From positions 62,001 through 126,000 of the forward strand of contig CAMKOE010000001.1 in NCBI GenBank assembly GCA_946414395.1: 64,000 nt of DNA. The letters are read 5' to 3'. The DNA is from an uncultured Porphyromonadaceae bacterium (GTDB taxonomy: Bacteria; Bacteroidota; Bacteroidia; Bacteroidales; Muribaculaceae). The translations under genes were made by a program, and so were the position numbers. The notes under the pieces were generated by a model, which was given only the letters and a program-made list of their open reading frames with translations, was not told the DNA's origin and made no database searches. Within the stretch, counting starts at the first letter, position 1. Each line of letters starts with the position of its first letter. Positions 9,080 through 17,624 of the stretch are shown piece after piece.

Positions 9080-10117
9080 TTAATGTGCGCTCTTGAACTC
9101 GTCAAGGAAGCGGACATCGTTCTCGCTGAACATGCGCAGGTCTTTCACCATATATTTCAGGTTAGTGATGCGCTCCACACCCAGTCCGAAGGCATAACCG
9201 CTATAGACCTTGCTGTCGATGCCGCTGGCCTCAAGCACGGCGGGATCTACCATGCCGCAGCCCAGGATCTCAACCCAGCCGGTGTGCTTGCAGAAACCGC
9301 AGCCCTTGCCACCACACAGCATGCAGGTGACGTCCATCTCGGCACTGGGCTCGGTGAAGGGGAAGTAACTGGGACGCAGGCGGATCTCGGTCTCGGTGCC
9401 GAACAACTCCTTGGCAAAGTGCAGGAGCACTTGCTTCAAGTCGGCAAAGGTCACATTCTTGTCAATGTACAAGCCTTCAATCTGGTGGAAGAAGCAGTGG
9501 GCGCGGGCTGTGATAGCCTCGTTGCGGTACACGCGGCCGGGGCAGATGATGCGGATGGGCGGCTGCTGGCGTTCCATCGTGCGCACCTGGACCGAACTGG
9601 TGTGGCTCCTGAGCACGATGTTGCGGGTCACATCCTGATCATTCTTCTCGATGAAGAAGGTGTCCTGCATGTCGCGGGCAGGATGGTCGGCAGCAAAGTT
9701 CAGCGCACTGAACACGTGCCAGTCGTCCTCGACCTCGGGACCATCGGCGATGGTGAAGCCCAGGCGGGAGAAGATGTCGATGATCTGCTTGCGCACCACC
9801 GAGATGGGGTGACGGGTGCCCAACTCTGCGGGAAAGGCGGGACGAGTGATGTCAATCTTGTTCTGCTCCTTGGCCTTCTGCTTGGTGGCCTCGCGCAGGG
9901 CATTGATCTTTTCGGTAGCGAGATTCTTGAGTTCGTTAAGCCTCTGACCCAGTTCGCGTTTCTCCTCGGGAGCCACGTTGCGGAACTCGTTGAACAATGC
10001 TGTTACCTCACCTTTCTTGCTCAGGTACTTGATACGCAATGCCTCCAGGGCCTCCTCGTTCTCGGCCTTGAGGTCTGCGATTTGCGCCTTCAGCGCTTCT
10101 ATCTTATCCTTTAACAT
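9080..10117 (-). CDS. pheS: Phenylalanyl-tRNA synthetase alpha subunit
   Basis: Catalytic subunit of the alpha2-beta2 PheRS; class II synthetase. A coiled-coil N-terminus (about 1-95) for tRNA binding is followed by the catalytic core with motif 2 [11 protein letters not shown] and the FxxPS-rich segment [16 protein letters not shown]. The C-terminal motif 3 is [34 protein letters not shown] segment is the usual bacterial PheS element. The frame extends to 10171, but ATG 10117 ([12 protein letters not shown]) gives the normal start, preceded by a promoter box. pheT is not adjacent, as is common in Bacteroidales. Confidence 0.95.
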   Translation of the reverse strand: MLKDKIEALKAQIADLKAENEEALEALRIKYLSKKGEVTALFNEFRNVAPEEKRELGQRLNELKNLATEKINALREATKQKAKEQNKIDITRPAFPAELGTRHPISVVRKQIIDIFSRLGFTIADGPEVEDDWHVFSALNFAADHPARDMQDTFFIEKNDQDVTRNIVLRSHTSSVQVRTMERQQPPIRIICPGRVYRNEAITARAHCFFHQIEGLYIDKNVTFADLKQVLLHFAKELFGTETEIRLRPSYFPFTEPSAEMDVTCMLCGGKGCGFCKHTGWVEILGCGMVDPAVLEASGIDSKVYSGYAFGLGVERITNLKYMVKDLRMFSENDVRFLDEFKSAH

Positions 10118-10140
10118 AGTCTTTTCTATTGTATGAACGT

Positions 10141-10149
10141 GCAAAATTA
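10141..10149 (-). promoter_or_regulatory. -7 box of pheS
   Basis: Minus strand reads TAATTTTGC, 24-32 bases before the pheS ATG. Its upstream flank is the T-run of the ackA terminator, so terminator and promoter abut. Confidence 0.55.
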
Positions 10150-10162
10150 GTAAAAAAAAGTA

Positions 10163-10184
10163 GAGACGCAAAATTTTGCGTCTC
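10163..10184 (-). terminator. Perfect palindrome, intrinsic terminator of pta-ackA
   Basis: A 22-bp perfect palindrome with arms GAGACGCAAAA and TTTTGCGTCTC (10163-10184). On the minus strand it is followed directly by TACTTTTTTTTA, the classical terminator layout. It ends the pta-ackA transcript 45 bases after the ackA stop. Confidence 0.75.
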
Positions 10185-10229
10185 CACTCATGATTTTTTT
10201 CAATTGACTAGAATGCCTAGCGGCCAGGA

Positions 10230-11444
10230 TTACGGCTCGCGGCCCTCGACGATGGCCTCGGTGTCGCGGGCGATCATATATTCCTCGTCGGTGAGAACGA
10301 CAACGACCTTGACCTTGCTGTCGGGCAGGCTGATTTCGCCTTCCTTGCCACGCCACAGGGTGTCGTTCAACTCCTCGTCAATCTTGACGCCCAGGTACTC
10401 CAACTGGCGGCACACGCGCTTGCGGGTCTGGTACTGGTTCTCGCCCACGCCGCCGGTAAAGGCGATGATGTCCACGCCACCCAGTTCGGCTGCATAGGCA
10501 CCGATGTACTTGAGGATGCGCAGTTCATACATGTCGAGGGCCAACTTGGCGCGCTCGTTGTTGTCCTTCTCGGCAGCATCCACCACGTCGCGCATGTCGC
10601 TGCTCAGGCCCGTGATGCCCAGCACACCGCTCTTCTTGTTGATGATGTTGAGCATATCCTTGGGGCTCAGGTTGTACTTCTCCATGAGGAAGAGCAATGC
10701 GCCCGGATCGACGTCACCCGAACGGGTTCCCATCATCAGGCCCTCGGTGGGCGTGAGGCCCATCGTGGTGTCGATGCTCTTACCATCCTTGACGGCGCTG
10801 ATGCTGGCACCGTTGCCGATGTGGCAGCAGATGATGCGCTTGCCCTCGGGAGTGGTTCCCAACATCTCACACACGCGCTGGGTCACGAAGCGGTGGCTCG
10901 TGCCGTGGAAGCCGTAGCGGCGCACGTGGTCCTCGGTGTAATACTCCATGGGCAGGGGATACATGAAGGCCGACTTGGGCATCGTCTGGTGGAAGGCGGT
11001 GTCAAACACGCCCACCTGGGGAACGCCGGGCAACACGGCCTCGATGGCCTCGATGCCAGCCATGTTCACGGGATTGTGTAGCGGGGCAATACCGTAGCAC
11101 TCTCGGATCATGTCCTTCACCTCGTCGGTGATGAGGACGCTGCGGCTGAACTTCTCGCCACCATGCACCACGCGGTGACCCACGGCGTCGATTTCCTTCA
11201 GATCCTTGATGCAGCCATATTCGGGATGAACCAGCGCGTCGAGGATAGCCTTGATGGCACCCTTGTGGTCGGTGAGGCCCAGGTCAATGTTCTTCTTGCT
11301 GCCGTCATCAAATTTCAGTTTGATGAAACCGTCGGGCAGACCGATTTTTTCAACACCACCCTCGGCCAGGGTCTTGTTCTCCTTGATCTCGATGAGTTTA
11401 TACTTGGCAGAACTGCTGCCACAATTCAAAACTAAGATATTCAT
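10230..11444 (-). CDS. ackA: Acetate kinase
   Basis: Forms acetate and ATP from acetyl phosphate, the substrate-level phosphorylation step of acetate fermentation. The 404-residue protein starts MNILVLNCGSSSAKYK (phosphate 1 motif) at ATG 11444, although the frame is open to 11507. Other family signatures are HRVVHGGEKF, FDTAFHQTMP, the CCHIGNGASISAVKDGKSIDTTMG block and the C-terminal FTGGVGENQYQTR. It follows pta by 69 bases in the same orientation, so the two form the usual pta-ackA unit. Confidence 0.97.
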   Translation of the reverse strand: MNILVLNCGSSSAKYKLIEIKENKTLAEGGVEKIGLPDGFIKLKFDDGSKKNIDLGLTDHKGAIKAILDALVHPEYGCIKDLKEIDAVGHRVVHGGEKFSRSVLITDEVKDMIRECYGIAPLHNPVNMAGIEAIEAVLPGVPQVGVFDTAFHQTMPKSAFMYPLPMEYYTEDHVRRYGFHGTSHRFVTQRVCEMLGTTPEGKRIICCHIGNGASISAVKDGKSIDTTMGLTPTEGLMMGTRSGDVDPGALLFLMEKYNLSPKDMLNIINKKSGVLGITGLSSDMRDVVDAAEKDNNERAKLALDMYELRILKYIGAYAAELGGVDIIAFTGGVGENQYQTRKRVCRQLEYLGVKIDEELNDTLWRGKEGEISLPDSKVKVVVVLTDEEYMIARDTEAIVEGREP

Positions 11445-11513
11445 TATATTGGTAATTGTTTTTTTGTTATTGTGTTTAGTAGTACGAGCCTCTGGCTCGT
11501 AAAACATCGGGTG

Positions 11514-12524
11514 TTACTTGTTAATCGCCTGGTTACAGGTGAGGATCACGGTGCGGTAGATGTCATCCTCGTTGCAGCCGCGTGACAAGTCGTTCACGGG
11601 GGCGGCAAGACCTTGCAGGACGGGACCCACAGCCTTGGCTCCAGCGATGCGCTGAACGAGTTTGTAAGCGATATTGCCCACGCCCAGGTCGGGGAACACG
11701 AGCACATTGGCATGGCCGGCAATCTCGCTGCCGGGAGCCTTGCTGGCACCCACGCTGGGAACGATAGCGGCATCGGCCTGCAACTCACCGTCAATTTTCA
11801 GGTTGGGATTCATCTCCAGGGCGAGGCGGGTAGCCTCAACCACCTTGTCAACGCGCTCATGCTTGGCGCTGCCCTTGGTCGAGAAACTCAGCATCGCAAT
11901 CTTGGGGTCATCAATCTCGGCCAGCGCGCGGGCGGTACGGTCGGCGCTGACGGCAATCTGAGCCAGTTGCTGGGCATCGGGATCAGGCACTACAGCACAG
12001 TCGGCAAACACCATCACGCCATTGTGGCCATAGGGCGAGCCCTCGGGCAGCAGCATCAGGAAAGCGCCACTCACGGTGCTGATGCCGGGAGCGGTCTTCA
12101 ATACTTGGAAGGCGGCGCGCAGCACATTGCCTGTGGTGTTCATCGCACCGGCCACTTGACCGTCGGCATCGCCGGCCTTGATGAGCAGGCAACCCAGGTA
12201 GAGCGGGTCAAGCACCTTCTTGCGGGCATCCTCGATGGTGACGCCCTTGGCCTTGCGCAGTTCATAGAACAGTTGGGCATATTTCTCCACGCCCTCGGCA
12301 TCATTGGGATTGATCACCTGAGCCTTGTCGATGTTCTTGAGACCAAGTTCAGCGGCTTTGGCAAGAATTTCGGTCTTGTCGCCAATGAGCACGATGTCGG
12401 CAATGCCGTCGGCGATGATGCGCTCGGCAGCCGTCAGCGTGCGGGGTTCAGTACTCTCGGGAAGGACGATGCGTTGCCTCTTGGCAATCGCGTTACTCTT
12501 GAGTTTCTCAAATAAAGGTTCCAT
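11514..12524 (-). CDS. pta: Phosphate acetyltransferase
   Basis: Converts acetyl-CoA and phosphate into acetyl phosphate for AckA. The 336-residue protein is the short, single-domain form without the N-terminal DRTGG/P-loop regulatory region found in enterobacterial Pta. Visible family blocks are RIVLPESTEPRTLTAAERI at the N-terminus, AGDADGQVAGAMNTTGNVLRAAFQ, FSTKGSAKH and the C-terminal GPVLQGLAAPVNDLSRGCNEDDIY. First gene of the pta-ackA unit with a -7 box upstream. Confidence 0.96.
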   Translation of the reverse strand: MEPLFEKLKSNAIAKRQRIVLPESTEPRTLTAAERIIADGIADIVLIGDKTEILAKAAELGLKNIDKAQVINPNDAEGVEKYAQLFYELRKAKGVTIEDARKKVLDPLYLGCLLIKAGDADGQVAGAMNTTGNVLRAAFQVLKTAPGISTVSGAFLMLLPEGSPYGHNGVMVFADCAVVPDPDAQQLAQIAVSADRTARALAEIDDPKIAMLSFSTKGSAKHERVDKVVEATRLALEMNPNLKIDGELQADAAIVPSVGASKAPGSEIAGHANVLVFPDLGVGNIAYKLVQRIAGAKAVGPVLQGLAAPVNDLSRGCNEDDIYRTVILTCNQAINK

Positions 12525-12580
12525 TGTTCTCTTGTTAGATAGTATTTTAGGAAAACTGATTTGTCGTTGGTTTCATTGCC

Positions 12581-12589
12581 CCAAAGGTA
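12581..12589 (-). promoter_or_regulatory. -7 box of pta-ackA
   Basis: Minus strand reads TACCTTTGG, matching TAnnTTTG, about 57 bases before the pta ATG. Confidence 0.5.
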
Positions 12590-12718
12590 CTGCTTTTTTA
12601 CAAACCAACCTGTATCTTTTCTTAAAACTTTCTTCCTTTTTTTGTTAAATAAGGGGAGCGGCGATGTGCCATTCCCCCACGCTGTTAAACATCACTAATT
12701 TAAAAATATACTACAGAA

Positions 12719-14089
12719 TCACTTCTTCAGGGTGACAAAGACCTTGGGATGGTCTTTCTCACTCTTGTCAACGACTATGGAGTCAATACGGTCGTTTGGA
12801 ATGTTAAAGATTGATTCTCTGCGCTCACCGTCCACGTAGAATTCATAACCGTATTTGATGATGCCGTCATCGCTGATTGTAGTTTTGTTGCCCTCATTGT
12901 CGGTAAAGGTTGTCGAAGTCTGGATGTTGGTGACGGTCTTTGCTCCAGGCTGTTTCGTCGTGTACATGTAGATGTTCATCTTGTCACCGTCATGCATGAC
13001 TTTCATCGACTTCACCAGGCTTGGTGATACCGCGCTTGGATTCGAAATGGGCTTGCCGTCCAGATAGTATTGGTAGTCCTCGGTGCTCCCCTGGTGATGG
13101 CTTTCCACCAAGCCGTCAGGCTTGACTGAAAAACTCTTAACTTGTTTGGAGACCTTGTCTTGTGGCATGACCTGTGTCACAGCGGACTGCTTTCGGGCGT
13201 TGCTGCCAACCGCCGCATCGTTTCCGTCTTGTACGGGCGTAATCACTGTTTTGGCATTGGCTACCATCGAGGCGGCGACGATAGCCGCCAGATAGAGTAC
13301 TTTGAGCACTCGCTTGCGGGATGATTTTTTCTTGTGTAACATAATGATTCGTTGTTTAAGTGTTTGCTCGGTAAAGCCATTTGCAAGTAAGCCGGCACTC
13401 ATCGCAGTGACTCGTCCGATTAGTATCTCCTCATATTCCTTGATATTACTACACGATAGCGCTGCGGCATCATCGGCCTCAAACTCATGAACCGCTTGCA
13501 GGTCGGCCCGCAGCATCCATGCGGCAGGATTGAACCATTGCAAGGATAGAACCACTTCGGCCAGAATCAAGTCAAGTGTGTGGCGCTTCTTGAGGTGAGC
13601 CAATTCGTGAGTCATAACGGCATTGACATCGCCCTCTTGCAAGTCGTCAGGCATCACAATATAGTTCATCCAGTTAAATGGTGACTGCACTTGATTGCTC
13701 TTGACCAGGACATATCCCTGCTCGCACTTGATTTTCTCTCCATTACCGATGATTCGTGCCGTGGCAATAATAGCCATGATGCTTTTGATCAACATGACCC
13801 CTACGCCGATGCAATAGATAGCCAATAATGCCGCCATCCACCATGTGGTGGAGTAGGGTGAAGTATCGGCGATTGCGGCTTCGTTAAGGTGCGGTAATTC
13901 TGTTGCAGGCAGCGTTCTGTGTAGGGTCAACCCGCAAAATGGAAGAATCCACGGAAGAACCAGGCACAAGAGCAGCACCGCTCGATTCAGGCCATGAAAT
14001 GTCTCTCGCTTGAGCAGCAAGCGGTAGCCCATAGCCATGACAACCATCGTCAAGGCTACGTTGCCGATATATAACAATGTGTCGCTCAT
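12719..14089 (-). CDS. BlaR1/MecR1-like M56 membrane metallopeptidase
   Basis: A sensor-type membrane protease of family M56 (456 residues). It has N-terminal transmembrane helices (about 5-25, 38-55, 83-105), a cytoplasm-facing zinc site HELAH (161-165) with a downstream HEFEADDAAA glutamate, and a further membrane segment near 265-285. The C-terminal part lacks the penicillin-binding sensor domain of BlaR1. Instead it carries two short beta repeats (YQYYLDGKPI... and YEFYVDGERR...), each ending in a strand with Val. It overlaps the BlaI-like gene by 4 bases, so the pair is translationally coupled. In the family, signal-triggered proteolysis relieves repression by BlaI; the signal here is unknown. 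Confidence 0.85.
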   Translation of the reverse strand: MSDTLLYIGNVALTMVVMAMGYRLLLKRETFHGLNRAVLLLCLVLPWILPFCGLTLHRTLPATELPHLNEAAIADTSPYSTTWWMAALLAIYCIGVGVMLIKSIMAIIATARIIGNGEKIKCEQGYVLVKSNQVQSPFNWMNYIVMPDDLQEGDVNAVMTHELAHLKKRHTLDLILAEVVLSLQWFNPAAWMLRADLQAVHEFEADDAAALSCSNIKEYEEILIGRVTAMSAGLLANGFTEQTLKQRIIMLHKKKSSRKRVLKVLYLAAIVAASMVANAKTVITPVQDGNDAAVGSNARKQSAVTQVMPQDKVSKQVKSFSVKPDGLVESHHQGSTEDYQYYLDGKPISNPSAVSPSLVKSMKVMHDGDKMNIYMYTTKQPGAKTVTNIQTSTTFTDNEGNKTTISDDGIIKYGYEFYVDGERRESIFNIPNDRIDSIVVDKSEKDHPKVFVTLKK

Positions 14090-14463
14090 TGTTTCTTCTC
14101 GTCTTTCTCTTTTTCCAGTTGTTCGACGAGGGCCTTCAACTCATCGATTGACACCTTGTCATCCTTGACAAAAGACGAGACCACATTCAGGTAACTGCCC
14201 GAGAAAAATTGCCTTACCATACCAGCCAATGACTGCTTGCTGTAGTCACTCTCACTGATGGCAGGGTAATACTGATAGGTGTTGCCATAGGCCTTGTGGC
14301 CCAGGTAACCTTTCTCCTCAAGACTGCGTACCATCGTCGATATGGTATTGACATGGGGGCGCGGCTCGGGAAAGAGTGCCAAAAGTTCCTTGACGAACAT
14401 GGCGCCATGTGCCCAGAAGTAATTCATGATTTCGCTCTCGCGTTTGGTTAGTTTGTTAGCCAT
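14086..14463 (-). CDS. BlaI/MecI-family transcriptional repressor
   Basis: A 125-residue winged-helix repressor (Penicillinase_R family). The start is diagnostic: LTKRESEIMNYFWAHGAMFVKELLALF, then the recognition region PHVNTISTMVRSLEEKGYLGHKAYGNTYQYYPAIS, and a C-terminal dimerisation part (FFSGSYLNVVSSFVKDDKVSIDELKALVEQLEKEK). It is cleaved in homologues by the coupled M56 protease. A palindrome abutting the promoter of this gene suggests autoregulation. No beta-lactamase gene is next to it, so the regulon lies elsewhere or includes genes not recognisable here. Confidence 0.92.
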   Translation of the reverse strand: MANKLTKRESEIMNYFWAHGAMFVKELLALFPEPRPHVNTISTMVRSLEEKGYLGHKAYGNTYQYYPAISESDYSKQSLAGMVRQFFSGSYLNVVSSFVKDDKVSIDELKALVEQLEKEKDEKKQ

Positions 14464-14489
14464 AATAATCGTTCAATTGGTTTGACACG

Positions 14490-14520
14490 GCAAAGGTAAA
14501 ACAAAAAATCGTTACACAAA
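14490..14520 (-). promoter_or_regulatory. Promoter of the BlaI/BlaR1-like pair
   Basis: On the minus strand TTTG (14520-14517), an 18-base spacer and TACCTTTGC (14498-14490), 27 bases before the blaI-like ATG. Confidence 0.65.
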
Positions 14521-14534
14521 CTATAAAATATAGT
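14520..14534. promoter_or_regulatory. Candidate BlaI-type operator
   Basis: Palindrome ACTATA-AAA-TATAGT touches the -33 box of the blaI-like promoter. A second half-site ATTATAGT lies at 14549-14556. TCGTTA/TAACGA hexamers also recur around it (14509-14514, 14539-14544, 14560-14565). Position and dyad symmetry suit a dimeric repressor; the assignment to BlaI is inference. Confidence 0.5.
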
Positions 14535-14592
14535 TGAATAACGAAAAATTATAGTTCTTTAACGATTTTATCTAGTTCGTGCCAAATAAATA

Positions 14593-14678
14593 CAGACAAC
14601 TTTGACAACATCTATACAATCACCACAACTTTTTTAAAATGTTGTTTGTGTTGTCAATTGTGTTGCCAAAGATGTCTG
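14593..14678 (-). terminator. Long imperfect hairpin downstream of the BspA-like gene
   Basis: Arms 14593-14610 and 14661-14678 match at 16 of 18 positions; the region between them can extend the stem (ACAAC / GTTGT segments). It lies 49 bases after the stop of the BspA-like gene and is probably its terminator. Confidence 0.5.
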
Positions 14679-14726
14679 AAATCATAAATCTTAGTGCCTA
14701 AGCGTGAGGCACATTGTCAAGCAGTG

Positions 14727-17507
14727 TTACTCGCCGATGATGGCGTCGATGATAGCGTTGATGTCTGTAATATTGATTTCGCCGTCGCCATTCACATCCA
14801 GCAAATCACTGCTATCATTGGCAGTCATGGCGTTGATGACCATGTTCACGTCCGAGATGTTGATCTCGTCATCGCCGTTCACGTCGGCATCAATCACACC
14901 AACGATCTGATACATCCATTTCCAGGCAAGGGTATTTCGATAGAGTTCAAGAGACTTAATCGGAACACTCAGGACAGTCACATGGCTCATCTGATAAGAG
15001 ATATTGTTCATGTGAGGTGGCGTTTTGGCCTTGCAGGTCATCTGCATTAATGCATTATCCTCATAGAAAGCGTTCCCTCCAATGGTTTCCAAAGACTCGC
15101 CCAACGAGACGGTCGTTAGATTCTTACAGTATGAAAAAGCATGTTCCCGAATTATTTTGACTGTGTTAGGCAGCATGACTTCGGTTAATGCATAATCATT
15201 GGTGAAGGCATAGTGGCCAATCTTTTCCAGAGATTTACCAAAAGTGACATTTTCTAATGTCTGGCAGTCGGCAAAGGTATAGTCTCCAATGATCTTTAAG
15301 GAATTTGGAAGAACCAGACCAGTAAGACCCTTGCAGTTGTAGAAAGCGTGGCTCCTGATGTCTTGAACACCTTCTGCAAGTTCAAGTTCACCCAGTTTGA
15401 CGCAATTCTTGAATGCGCCATTGTAGATTTTTTTTACCGTACCAGGTATCTTTATTTTGGTGAGTGCGGAACATTCCATGAATGCGCTGTCACCAATGCT
15501 CTTGAGTCCATGGCCCAAATCCACATTGGCAAGTGATGTGCAATTCATGAAATCGTATTTCCCCACATTCACTACGCTGTCACCAAGAGTGACGTCAGTC
15601 AGATTGGCACAATTGTAAAAAATACCTTGACCCATGGATTTTGTAACACTGGGAATGATGACGCGTGACAGATTGTTGCAATCCTGGAAAGCGCTATTTC
15701 CGATTGTTTCCAAACCGGGATTGGTAATTACTGATGTCAGGTTGGACCGTTTGAAAGCACTTTTTCCAATAGTTTTTAATGGCAAATCAGATAATTCCCC
15801 GGTCAGGTTTCTGCATCCCTCAAAGGCGCTTTCGCCGATATATTCGATATTGGGCGATAGGTCAAGTGATTCTAATATCCCACATTGATAAAAAGCGAAA
15901 TCACCTATTGAGGTTAGAGCCTCGTTATATCTCACATTTGTCAGCCTGCCATCGTAGGCAAAAATAGCGCGTGGCAAAGCAGTCAAAGCGTTTCCCAGCA
16001 TGACATTGTTTAAGGTTTCACATTCAGAAAAGGCGCCGTTGCCAATACTGGTAACCTCATCAGGAATCACCAAATCGACAAGACCCGTACAATGATAGAA
16101 AGCAAAGTACCCAATATTTTTCAGTCCTTTCGGCAAATTGATCGCTTGGAGGGCATGGCAGCATTGAAATGTGAAATTGCCTATAGACTCAACGCCGTCC
16201 CCAAAAGTGACTTCTTGCAGGTTGATACAGTAAGCGAATGCACTTTGATCGATTGTTTTCACAGAATTGGGAATAATGATACTGGTTAAACTTTCAAAGC
16301 CAATGAAGGTGCACTTGTTGATTGCCGTCACACCTTCAGGTATCACCAGTTGGGATGACATCTCCTTACCGCCAACAATGAAATGTTTGGCATAATACAG
16401 CGGATTGGAAACATATAAATCAAAATCCTCAAAAACGATATTGCACCAGGCTTCAAGGCTCGGTGTGCAAACGGTCTCTAACGAATCACACTTATAAAAA
16501 GCACCATTGGCTACATATTCAAGCGAAGTGGGTAATCCAATCTCTTGAAGGCTGTGACAATTATAAAAAGTTAAGCCCAAAATGCTTTTCACAGATTCGG
16601 GAATATTGATGTTTTTAAGGTATTCACAGTACATGAAAGCCTCTTCTTCGATGAAACGAACAGAATTAGGAATGTCAATAGTCGTCAAGGCTGTTTCTGC
16701 GAATGCTCCCCGTGGGATAGTATCAAGATTGCATGAAAGTTTGATTTCGCTTAATGCGTAACAATTCAAAAACGCATATATTCCTAAACGAGTGACTGAA
16801 TTCGGGAGTTCAATACTATTGATGCTTGAACAACAATAAAAAGCCTCGGCGCCAATTGATGTGATTGTTTCTGGCAAATCGACTCCTGTAAGACTGGAAT
16901 AATAGAATGCACTGTCGCCAATCGCTGTTACCGTATAAGTGTCTTCTTGTAGGGTAACGGTTTCGGGAATATTGATATGGCCCTGATAATACCCGCGATT
17001 ATTGATCCCTTTCCCGTGGTATGTAACTGCCACCTCATGATCATTAATGATATTGTAACAGATGCCGTCTTTGATGAAGTCATAATTGCCTGGATAATTA
17101 ACATCAATTCTGAAGCGGCAGTTGATGACGTCAAGGGTGATGAGATATTTGTCTCCACCGCTCCCAATGAATCGATATGCGCTGTTTGTGCTTCCACTTG
17201 CCTTTTGGGTCGGTATCCATGTTCCGCTCTCGACGTATTCCAGCCCGTTCGTTGGGCCGATTATCATCGACTCGCTGAAACTGTCCCGATCATCTGTTTC
17301 GGCAAGGCTGTCAGCGAAAACAAAACGGATATCACCTGAGAAGGCATCACACATGAGGGTGTATGTGCCATCGGGGTGCTCCGTCATGGCTTTGCCCTTA
17401 TCTGGGGAGAATCCGTTACCCATTGGCGAGTTGCCGACAATGTAATAAGTTGCCCATGACGGCATTGCGCACGCCAAAATTAGAAAAATCAATAATATGC
17501 GTTTCAT
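14727..17507 (-). CDS. Secreted BspA-like leucine-rich repeat protein with dockerin-like C-terminus
   Basis: Exported protein of 926 residues. ATG 17507 is chosen because it begins a Sec signal peptide (MKRILLIFLILACAMPSWA); the frame is open 57 bases further upstream. A short beta domain (about 20-130) binds nothing recognisable. From about 150 to 840 there are some 25 tandem BspA/TpLRR repeats (LRR_5 type, pattern SIGxxAFxxCxxLxxVxLPxSVxxI), known from surface adhesins. The last 55 residues hold two Ca2+-binding loops, DVNGDDEINISDVN and DVNGDGEINITDIN, i.e. a dockerin type I-like pair. Monocistronic with its own promoter. Probably cell-surface adhesion or protein binding; the ligand is unknown. 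Confidence 0.88.
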   Translation of the reverse strand: MKRILLIFLILACAMPSWATYYIVGNSPMGNGFSPDKGKAMTEHPDGTYTLMCDAFSGDIRFVFADSLAETDDRDSFSESMIIGPTNGLEYVESGTWIPTQKASGSTNSAYRFIGSGGDKYLITLDVINCRFRIDVNYPGNYDFIKDGICYNIINDHEVAVTYHGKGINNRGYYQGHINIPETVTLQEDTYTVTAIGDSAFYYSSLTGVDLPETITSIGAEAFYCCSSINSIELPNSVTRLGIYAFLNCYALSEIKLSCNLDTIPRGAFAETALTTIDIPNSVRFIEEEAFMYCEYLKNINIPESVKSILGLTFYNCHSLQEIGLPTSLEYVANGAFYKCDSLETVCTPSLEAWCNIVFEDFDLYVSNPLYYAKHFIVGGKEMSSQLVIPEGVTAINKCTFIGFESLTSIIIPNSVKTIDQSAFAYCINLQEVTFGDGVESIGNFTFQCCHALQAINLPKGLKNIGYFAFYHCTGLVDLVIPDEVTSIGNGAFSECETLNNVMLGNALTALPRAIFAYDGRLTNVRYNEALTSIGDFAFYQCGILESLDLSPNIEYIGESAFEGCRNLTGELSDLPLKTIGKSAFKRSNLTSVITNPGLETIGNSAFQDCNNLSRVIIPSVTKSMGQGIFYNCANLTDVTLGDSVVNVGKYDFMNCTSLANVDLGHGLKSIGDSAFMECSALTKIKIPGTVKKIYNGAFKNCVKLGELELAEGVQDIRSHAFYNCKGLTGLVLPNSLKIIGDYTFADCQTLENVTFGKSLEKIGHYAFTNDYALTEVMLPNTVKIIREHAFSYCKNLTTVSLGESLETIGGNAFYEDNALMQMTCKAKTPPHMNNISYQMSHVTVLSVPIKSLELYRNTLAWKWMYQIVGVIDADVNGDDEINISDVNMVINAMTANDSSDLLDVNGDGEINITDINAIIDAIIGE

Positions 17508-17534
17508 AATGATAAAGATGAATGTATTTTCGTC

Positions 17535-17565
17535 GCAAATATACTGATAATTTGTAAAAAACAAA
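17535..17565 (-). promoter_or_regulatory. Promoter of the BspA-like gene
   Basis: Minus strand TTTG (17565-17562), 18-base spacer, TATATTTGC (17543-17535), 28 bases before the ATG. The -33 box overlaps the end of the pgk terminator. Confidence 0.6.
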
Positions 17566-17594
17566 AAAAACCGCTTTTTCGAGCGGTTTTTTTT
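17563..17594 (-). terminator. Terminator of pgk
   Basis: AAAACCGCT / AGCGGTTTT stem with a TTTTCG-type loop, flanked by A- and T-runs on both sides, hence symmetric. It lies 31 bases after the pgk stop. Confidence 0.8.
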
Positions 17595-17624
17595 GTTTAA
17601 AGTAGATAAGAGTCTGTGGCAAGG

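Noticed and set aside
12719-14463. Calling the BlaI/BlaR1 pair a beta-lactam resistance locus
   Set aside because: No beta-lactamase or penicillin-binding protein gene is adjacent and the protease lacks the penicillin-sensing domain.
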